DNA of 21,422 nt from Comamonadaceae bacterium (GTDB lineage: Bacteria > Pseudomonadota > Gammaproteobacteria > Burkholderiales > Burkholderiaceae). The stretch spans positions 1 to 21,422 of the forward strand of contig CANCGU010000018.1 in assembly GCA_947377705.1 (NCBI GenBank), read 5' to 3'. Of the stretch, positions 16,837 to 21,422 are shown piece after piece (position 1 is the first letter of the stretch; each line of letters starts with the position of its first letter). The position numbers and the translations under genes were made by a program. The notes under the pieces are model-generated. The model did no database searches, was not told the DNA's origin, and saw only the letters and a program-made list of their open reading frames with translations.

Positions 16837-19062
16837 TTAGAACTCGTACTTCAAAGTTGCTTTGGCGCTACGACCTGCCAAAGCGCGAGCGGCGTGGCCG
16901 TCGCCTTCAACTTCTGTGAAAGCCAATTTGTTGAAAGCGTTGTTGACGCTAACAATTGCAGAGGCTTGTTTGTTGATGCGGTAGTTCGCAAACAAGTTAG
17001 TGATCACGTAACCATCCATTGTGATGGTGTTGGCATCGTCACCGTATGACTTGCTAGAACCAATGAATGCAGCACCATACTCAAGATCACCTGTACGGTA
17101 CGAAGGAGACAATGCGTACATGAGGTCAGCTTGGCGGCGTGGCTTCTTGCCCACTTCAGCAGCTGTCAAAGAGCTCTTGATCTTTGCATCTGTGATGGTG
17201 GCGCCAGCGCTCAGGCGGAATGCCCCAGAGCGATAGCCTGCCTCAAGCTCGAAACCTTTGGCATCGTAGCTATTGGTGGTGAACTTTTGTGTTGTGGCTT
17301 CGTAGTTCGACTCGTCAGTTTGAGCCATGAAGAACGATCCAAACAAGCTCAGGTTACCTTCGCGGTGCTTGATGCCCAATTCTTGTTGTTTCAGACGGTT
17401 GAATGAAACAGGTTTGCTGCCATTTAATGAGCCGGCAGTGCTATACAACAGACGGTCCGCGGCAAAGTTGTAGCCATCGCTCAGGCGGGCAAAGAAAGCG
17501 GTGTCTTTGTTCAGGGCGTAGTTAGCGCCACCAGAGTAAGACATCTTGCTTTGCTTGTAGTTCACCGTGTCAGCTGATGCGGCATTCCATGATGCGCTCG
17601 ACAGAGATGTAGCGTTGGTAGGTGTCGAGCCTTGGAATGTTTGTCCTGTCGCTGACATGTCGTTTTGGCGGACGCTACCTTCAACCGTCAACTTGTCTTT
17701 TTCCCAGCTCAGGGCAGCGTATGGTGCAGTCACGTTGTACTTCACGTCGTAAGTACGCGAGCAGCAACCACCCCATGTGTTCCATCCGCTAGATACGGGT
17801 GCAGACCAAGAACCATTTGTGCCAACTGTGTATTGGTTCCAGAACCAAGTTTGGCCCAAGTTTTGTGAGCCAGTGAACAAGCCACCGGTAAACACAGACT
17901 TGCCACCGTTCATGTCAAATGACTTGGAGGCTTTCAGATCGTTGAACATGTTGTCCATGTTGTCCAGCGATGTGTTAAACATGGTGCCTGTGAATGTATT
18001 GCCACCGTTGCCGTTGTCGGCAGGGAACATGCCTACAAAGCGTCCGCCATTGGTGCTCTTACGCATTCTTTCTTCAACAGTCCAACCGCTGTCCAAGTTC
18101 AACTTGGCTTCCAAACCGATAGATCGGCTGGTGACGTGCAAACCATCGGCAGGGTTTGTTGTGACTTGATTGCCATTGCGATCAATTGTGGTGTCACGCG
18201 TCATGTTGGGGTTGATGAAGAACGCATTGCGTGGATCAATACCTGGCAATGTTTGGATACTGCCATTCGTCACTTTAGTTGGTACTGGCAAGATGGTGGG
18301 TGTCTTGTCGTCCAGGTTTTTGAAGTTCACGCGAACGTAGCTACCTTTGTCCAACTCTTTGGTAACGCTGGCTTTGAATTGACCGCCGTCTTGTGAGTTG
18401 AAACCTGTTTTGAATGGACCGCCTTCACCTTGGCGTGTGAAACCACCCATGTTGAAGTAGGTGTCGGCACCCATTGCGCTGCCGAAGTTGAAGTCATAGC
18501 GGTTCAGACGTGAACCCAGGCCTGTGGTCACGCCAACAGCATTTCCCACGTCGCGACCTGCTTTGCTCACGAAGTTGATGATGGCGCCAGGGGCATTGCT
18601 TGCCAAGGTTGAAGCGCTTCCGCCGCGAACCACTTCGACGCGGTCTGTTGTGAAGTCTGTGCGCATGAATTGGTCTGGTGTGCCAAAGGCAATGTCACCA
18701 AACAACAAAACTGGCAATCCATCTTCTTGCATTTGTACATAACGGCTGCCACCTGCGGACACAGGAGCGCCACGCACCGTGATGTTTGCATTGCCTTCAC
18801 CACCGGAAGATTCGGCGCGAATACCTGGGATAGAGCGCAAAATTTCAGCGGCACTGGTAGCGCCGCTGCGCATGATGGCTTCTTCGCCCACTGAGGTGAC
18901 TGAGTCGCTCGACTTCATTTTTGTGCGACCCGTTGGAGAGGCCGTGACAACGACTTCGTCGAGGTTCAAGTTTTGCGCATACACCGCACCAATTTGCATT
19001 GCGGCCAATGAGGCTGCAACTGCAATCGTTTTTGGACTGATTGTTTTCTTGTTTGCTTTCAC
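16837..19062 (-). CDS. TonB-dependent outer-membrane receptor, probably for sucrose or a related glucoside
   Basis: A 741-residue outer-membrane active transporter. Residues 1-29 form a signal peptide ending Val-Tyr-Ala, and a TonB box Asp-Glu-Val-Val-Val-Thr-Ala follows at about 35-41, next to the mature N-terminus. The plug domain has Arg-Ser-Ile-Pro-Gly-Ile, a Val-Arg-Gly block and Val-Glu-Val-Val-Arg-Gly-Gly-Ser-Ala. The rest is barrel-like with Asn/Gly/Thr-rich loops and ends in Lys-Tyr-Glu-Phe, the expected C-terminal aromatic. The GTG start is supported by AAGGAG 6 nt upstream. Adjacent cysteines 433-434 lie in a probable extracellular loop. Substrate is inferred from the neighbours (amylosucrase family, MFS carrier, fructokinase), as in the Xanthomonas sux locus; the sequence alone does not give it. 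A dedicated tonB-exbB-exbD cluster diverges from it. Confidence 0.92.
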   Translation of the reverse strand: MKANKKTISPKTIAVAASLAAMQIGAVYAQNLNLDEVVVTASPTGRTKMKSSDSVTSVGEEAIMRSGATSAAEILRSIPGIRAESSGGEGNANITVRGAPVSAGGSRYVQMQEDGLPVLLFGDIAFGTPDQFMRTDFTTDRVEVVRGGSASTLASNAPGAIINFVSKAGRDVGNAVGVTTGLGSRLNRYDFNFGSAMGADTYFNMGGFTRQGEGGPFKTGFNSQDGGQFKASVTKELDKGSYVRVNFKNLDDKTPTILPVPTKVTNGSIQTLPGIDPRNAFFINPNMTRDTTIDRNGNQVTTNPADGLHVTSRSIGLEAKLNLDSGWTVEERMRKSTNGGRFVGMFPADNGNGGNTFTGTMFNTSLDNMDNMFNDLKASKSFDMNGGKSVFTGGLFTGSQNLGQTWFWNQYTVGTNGSWSAPVSSGWNTWGGCCSRTYDVKYNVTAPYAALSWEKDKLTVEGSVRQNDMSATGQTFQGSTPTNATSLSSASWNAASADTVNYKQSKMSYSGGANYALNKDTAFFARLSDGYNFAADRLLYSTAGSLNGSKPVSFNRLKQQELGIKHREGNLSLFGSFFMAQTDESNYEATTQKFTTNSYDAKGFELEAGYRSGAFRLSAGATITDAKIKSSLTAAEVGKKPRRQADLMYALSPSYRTGDLEYGAAFIGSSKSYGDDANTITMDGYVITNLFANYRINKQASAIVSVNNAFNKLAFTEVEGDGHAARALAGRSAKATLKYEF

Positions 19063-19068
19063 AAACGT

Positions 19069-19074
19069 CTCCTT
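19069..19074 (-). promoter_or_regulatory. Ribosome binding site of the receptor gene
   Basis: AAGGAG (within AAAGGAGA) on the minus strand lies 6 nt before the GTG at 19062. It is the strongest ribosome site among the minus-strand genes and decides the non-ATG start. It suggests high expression of the receptor. Confidence 0.8.
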
Positions 19075-19186
19075 TACAAGTTTAAAAAATCCCCAGTTTT
19101 GCTGCGTTTAAATAGCTGGGCTGGAAGGGTGACTCTTTGTCGTGCCTTGGATGCATTGCAATGAGTGAACGAATTTTGCGCATCAA

Positions 19187-19200
19187 TGCAAACGTTTGCA
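19187..19200. promoter_or_regulatory. LacI-family-type operator 1 (receptor side)
   Basis: TGCAAACGTTTGCA is a perfect 14 bp palindrome with the central CG step typical of LacI/GalR-family operators. It lies 125 bp upstream of the receptor start codon. The cognate repressor is not encoded in the window. Confidence 0.8.
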
Positions 19201-19358
19201 ATAAGATTGTTTGATTTTTTAAAAATTATTTGAATGTCTAAATTTAAATGCACACACCAACTCATTGATTTTTCTCGATAAAACCAATGAAATCAGTACT
19301 TTCCCTAGTGTAATTTCAATGCAACAAACGATTTTTTCCAACTTAGGGTTTATCCCTG

Positions 19359-19386
19359 TTGTTCATGGATTTGTCTTAAATAGAAT
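19359..19386 (+). promoter_or_regulatory. Possible tonB promoter
   Basis: TTGTTC (19359-19364, three of six) and TAGAAT (19381-19386, five of six) are separated by 16 nt. The -10 is good and the -35 weak. The second LacI-type operator starts on the last base of the -10, so a bound repressor would cover the start site. Confidence 0.45.
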
Positions 19387-19401
19387 TGCAAACGATTGCA
19401 A
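19386..19401. promoter_or_regulatory. LacI-family-type operator 2 (tonB side)
   Basis: TTGCAAACGATTGCAA has perfect TTGCAA arms and a central CG, with one mismatched base pair. Its inner 14 bp differ from operator 1 at one base only. It lies 49 bp before the tonB ATG and directly behind the predicted -10, so the receptor gene and tonB probably answer to the same regulator. Confidence 0.75.
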
Positions 19402-19450
19402 AGATAACTCGTCTATTTTTACAACAAAGATAACCAGGAGCCACACACAC

Positions 19451-20041
19451 ATGAAAGACTACGCCAGTCAACAACGCAATCCAGGCAAGCACGTTGTCGG
19501 ATTGAGCCTGGTGGTTTTGTTGCACATCATCTTGTTTTGGGCGATCAGTTCTGGCCTTGCCAAGAAGTTCGTCAAAGTGATCAAGGGGCCCGTTGAAGCT
19601 CAATTGATTGAAGATGCCAAACCTGACATTCCACCGCCACCGCCACCGCCTCCGCAAAAGAGTGCGCCTCCGCCGCCACAAGATTACGTGCCGCCGGTTG
19701 ATATTGCAGTGAATGCACCAGGCGGTGCCAATGCGATTGCTTCTGTCTCTGCCGCCCCTGTGCGCACAGCGCCGGTGGTGAATGCTGCGGCCAACTGTCC
19801 GAAGCCTGAGTACCCCAGTGCTTCGCGCCGCAATGAAGAAGAGGGCACGGTTCAGTTGCGCTTCTTGATTGGTACCGAAGGCCAAGTGCTGGAGTCGCAA
19901 ATCGAGAAAACCTCTGGCTACACGCGATTGGATGAGGCCGCACGCATTGCCTTGTCACGCTGCCAGTTCAAACCCGGCACGCTGAACGGCAAGGCTGAGC
20001 AAAGCTGGGCCAGCATGAAATACACATGGCGCTTGGAATAA
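19451..20041 (+). CDS. tonB: TonB energy-transducing protein
   Basis: Couples the proton-motive force harvested by ExbB-ExbD to the outer-membrane receptor. The product has 196 residues: a short cytoplasmic N-terminus, one membrane anchor at about 15-35 containing a histidine (Val-Leu-Leu-His-Ile-Ile-Leu-Phe-Trp) as in the TonB anchor, a proline-rich periplasmic spacer with an eight-proline run at about 60-80, and a C-terminal TonB domain from Pro-Lys-Pro-Glu-Tyr-Pro through Gly-Thr-Val-Gln-Leu-Arg-Phe to the Ser-Gly-Tyr/Leu-Asp-Glu-Ala helix. The ATG at 19451 is chosen because AGGAG lies 10 nt upstream and the anchor then starts at the usual place; an open frame back to 19265 adds 62 residues unlike TonB. 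First gene of a tonB-exbB-exbD-exbD series divergent from the sugar receptor. Confidence 0.93.
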   Translation: MKDYASQQRNPGKHVVGLSLVVLLHIILFWAISSGLAKKFVKVIKGPVEAQLIEDAKPDIPPPPPPPPQKSAPPPPQDYVPPVDIAVNAPGGANAIASVSAAPVRTAPVVNAAANCPKPEYPSASRRNEEEGTVQLRFLIGTEGQVLESQIEKTSGYTRLDEAARIALSRCQFKPGTLNGKAEQSWASMKYTWRLE

Positions 20042-20094
20042 GCGACACGACATCAACCACTGAATTCGATTAAATTTCTTAGGAGTCATTCATC

Positions 20095-20940
20095 ATGATT
20101 AAACAAATCAAAACTTTTGCGTTGAGCGCTGGCCTTGTTGTAGGCTTGATGTTCGGCATGGTCGGCCAGGCGCAAGCGGCCAAAGAGAAAGCTCCTGCAG
20201 CAGCACCCGCTGCCGCTGAAGTGGCAGCACCCGCACCTGTGGCTGCGCCTGCACCAGCACCCGCTGCAGCAGCTCACGCTGGCGAAGAAAACCCATACGG
20301 TTTGAGCGCTTTGTGGGCGCAAGGTGACGTGGTGGCCAAGGGCACATTGCTGATCTTGGTGATCATGAGCATGGGCAGCTGGTACGTGATCTTCACCAAG
20401 TACTTTGAGCAAGCCAAGATCATCCGTTTTGCCAAGGCTGCACAAGACAGCTTCTGGTCAGCAGGCAATGTGCGCCAAGGTGCAGACACCTTGGCCGAAG
20501 ACAGCCCCTTCCGCTTCATTGCTGAAAAAGGCTTGGAAGGTGCAAGTAAGCACACAGGTATGTTGGGTGCGATCAACTTCAACGACTGGGTGACCATGAG
20601 CATTCAGCGCGCCATCAACAACGTGCAAAGCCGCATGCAAGATGGTTTGGCTTTGTTGGCGACCGTGGGTTCTACAGCACCATTTGTCGGTTTGTTCGGC
20701 ACCGTTTGGGGTATCTACAACGCGTTGGTGAAGATCGGCATGTCCGGCCAAGCCAGTATCGACAAAGTGGCTGGTCCTGTGGGTGAGTCACTCATCATGA
20801 CGGCCATTGGTTTGGCTGTGGCTGTGCCTGCGGTGTTGGGCTACAACTGGTTGGTACGTCGCAACAAGTCGGCCATGGAAGATGTGAATGCTTTTGGGTC
20901 TGACTTGCACTCTGTGCTGCTCGGCACCAATAACAAGTAA
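20095..20940 (+). CDS. exbB: ExbB, proton-channel subunit (MotA/TolQ/ExbB family)
   Basis: Forms with ExbD the inner-membrane proton channel that energises TonB. The 281-residue protein has an N-terminal signal-like helix (1-28, ending Ala-Gln-Ala-Ala), an Ala/Pro-rich linker of about 35 residues, then three membrane helices: about 82-100, a second in Leu-Ala-Thr-Val-Gly-Ser-Thr-Ala-Pro-Phe-Val-Gly-Leu-Phe-Gly-Thr-Val, and a third in Ala-Ile-Gly-Leu-Ala-Val-Ala-Val-Pro-Ala-Val. The last two are the MotA/ExbB signature. The N-terminal extension is also seen in other long ExbB proteins. AGGAG lies 9 nt before the ATG, and the gene follows tonB by 53 bp. Confidence 0.95.
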   Translation: MIKQIKTFALSAGLVVGLMFGMVGQAQAAKEKAPAAAPAAAEVAAPAPVAAPAPAPAAAAHAGEENPYGLSALWAQGDVVAKGTLLILVIMSMGSWYVIFTKYFEQAKIIRFAKAAQDSFWSAGNVRQGADTLAEDSPFRFIAEKGLEGASKHTGMLGAINFNDWVTMSIQRAINNVQSRMQDGLALLATVGSTAPFVGLFGTVWGIYNALVKIGMSGQASIDKVAGPVGESLIMTAIGLAVAVPAVLGYNWLVRRNKSAMEDVNAFGSDLHSVLLGTNNK

Positions 20941-20955
20941 TCAGGAGTCACCATC

Positions 20956-21369
20956 ATGGCGATGAATGTTGGATCTGATGGGGATGACGAGATCATCAAT
21001 GCCATCAACACCACCCCACTTGTGGACGTGATGTTGGTGTTGCTGATCATCTTCTTGATCACCATTCCCGTGGTGACCACATCGGTGAAGGTGGATCTTC
21101 CTAAAGAGAAAAACCTGATCCGAGAGACTAAACCAGAGAATGTGATCATTTCGGTGAACGCTGCAGGCAATATTTACTTGTACGACACACCGATCAAGAA
21201 TTCTGCGGACTTGGTCAACCGAATGAAAACTTTTGCGGTGAAAGACCCGCAACCCGAAGTGCAAATTCGCGGTGACGCTCGAAGCGACTTCGAGTCTGTG
21301 GGGCGCGTGATGTATGCCGTGCAGCGTGCAGGTATCGTCAAGGTCGGTTTCATCACCGAACCTAACTGA
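20956..21369 (+). CDS. exbD: ExbD, first copy (TolR/ExbD family)
   Basis: The 137-residue partner of ExbB. A short cytoplasmic Asp/Glu-rich tail leads into Ile-Asn-Thr-Thr-Pro-Leu-Val-Asp-Val-Met-Leu-Val-Leu-Leu, which contains the membrane aspartate (about Asp24) needed for proton movement. The periplasmic ExbD domain follows. AGGAG lies 8 nt before the ATG, and the gap after exbB is 15 bp. Length and layout are normal. Confidence 0.95.
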   Translation: MAMNVGSDGDDEIINAINTTPLVDVMLVLLIIFLITIPVVTTSVKVDLPKEKNLIRETKPENVIISVNAAGNIYLYDTPIKNSADLVNRMKTFAVKDPQPEVQIRGDARSDFESVGRVMYAVQRAGIVKVGFITEPN

Positions 21370-21384
21370 TCGAAGGAGATAAAC

Positions 21385-21422
21385 ATGGGAATGAACATCG
21401 GCCAAGGATCAGGCAGTGGTGA
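21385..21422 (+). CDS. Second ExbD-like protein, 5' end only
   Basis: Only 12 complete codons are visible, cut by the window edge. AAGGAG lies 7 nt before the ATG, 15 bp after the first exbD. The start (Met-Gly-Met-Asn-Ile-Gly then Gly/Ser) resembles the N-terminus of the first ExbD (Met-Ala-Met-Asn-Val-Gly-Ser). Tandem exbD copies are common in Burkholderiales and Xanthomonas TonB clusters, so a second ExbD is the best reading. Confidence 0.7.
   Translation, partial: MGMNIGQGSGSG

Larger units (their letters stand above)
19063..19450. promoter_or_regulatory. Divergent control region between the receptor gene and tonB
   Basis: 388 bp with no convincing gene. It holds the receptor ribosome site, two LacI-type operators (19187-19200 and 19386-19401), an AT-rich block (about 19201-19260) that could act as an UP element, and the tonB promoter and ribosome site. 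A perfect 10 bp palindrome, CATTGCAATG, lies at 19154-19163. The receptor transcript would have a leader of more than 100 nt if its promoter overlaps the first operator. I could not assign its -35 and -10 with confidence. Confidence 0.75.

Noticed and set aside
19092..19121. CCCAG/CTGGG inverted repeat in the receptor leader as a riboswitch or attenuator
   Set aside because: Only 5 bp with a long loop and no further conserved structure that I can recognise.
19265..19450. 62-residue N-terminal extension of tonB
   Set aside because: It would run through the predicted promoter and operator 2, and would put residues unlike TonB before the membrane anchor. The ATG at 19451 has an AGGAG site.
19629..19680. 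CCG/CCA-rich repeat as a possible repeat element
   Set aside because: It encodes the proline-rich spacer of TonB in frame, so the coding explanation is enough.
1..21422. Insertion sequences, prophage, CRISPR arrays, tRNA or rRNA genes, attachment sites
   Set aside because: None seen: no transposase or integrase motifs, no regularly spaced direct repeats, no tRNA-like cloverleaf in the gaps, and no obvious shift in composition between modules.

Overview
The gene content and proteins suggest a Gram-negative betaproteobacterium of the Burkholderiales, probably Comamonadaceae (Limnohabitans- or Rhodoferax-like). The pointers are the TRAP transporter, the HexR-controlled Entner-Doudoroff (ED) genes with no phosphofructokinase, the sugar TonB-dependent receptor, and a tonB-exbB-exbD-exbD cluster. 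The taxonomic placement is inference; no rRNA or other marker gene is present.

Layout. (1) 1-1185, plus strand: the end of a TRAP large permease (DctM) and a complete DctP-type periplasmic binding protein, closed by a strong hairpin at 1203-1228 that also serves the convergent operon. (2) 12456 down to 1251, minus strand: a tightly packed eight-gene series hexR-zwf-pgl-edd-eda-pgi-glk-ppc. A well-formed HexR operator (12493-12507) fills the spacer of the predicted hexR promoter. (3) 19062 down to 12544, minus strand: a sucrose-type utilisation cluster made of a TonB-dependent receptor, an amylosucrase/sucrose-hydrolase-family GH13 enzyme, an SLC45/GPH-like MFS sugar transporter and a PfkB-family fructokinase. 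(4) 19063-19450: a divergent control region holding two near-identical LacI-family-type operators whose centres are exactly 200 bp apart. (5) 19451-21422, plus strand: tonB, exbB, exbD and the first codons of a second exbD.

Read together, sections 2 to 5 describe one route. The outer-membrane receptor, energised by its neighbouring TonB-ExbBD complex, brings a glucoside (most likely sucrose) into the periplasm. The MFS carrier takes it into the cytoplasm, where the GH13 enzyme splits it. Glk and fructokinase phosphorylate the glucose and fructose, Pgi turns fructose-6-phosphate into glucose-6-phosphate, and Zwf-Pgl-Edd-Eda convert that to pyruvate and glyceraldehyde-3-phosphate. Ppc refills oxaloacetate. 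The gene order almost follows the metabolite flow from the outer membrane to central metabolism. It resembles the Xanthomonas sux locus joined to an ED operon. The enzymes belong to known families; the joined architecture and the two-layer control (a LacI-type operator at the transport end, HexR at the ED end) are the noteworthy parts.

I saw no mobile elements, CRISPR arrays, tRNA or rRNA genes. All stretches over 300 bp are coding except 19063-19450, which is regulatory.
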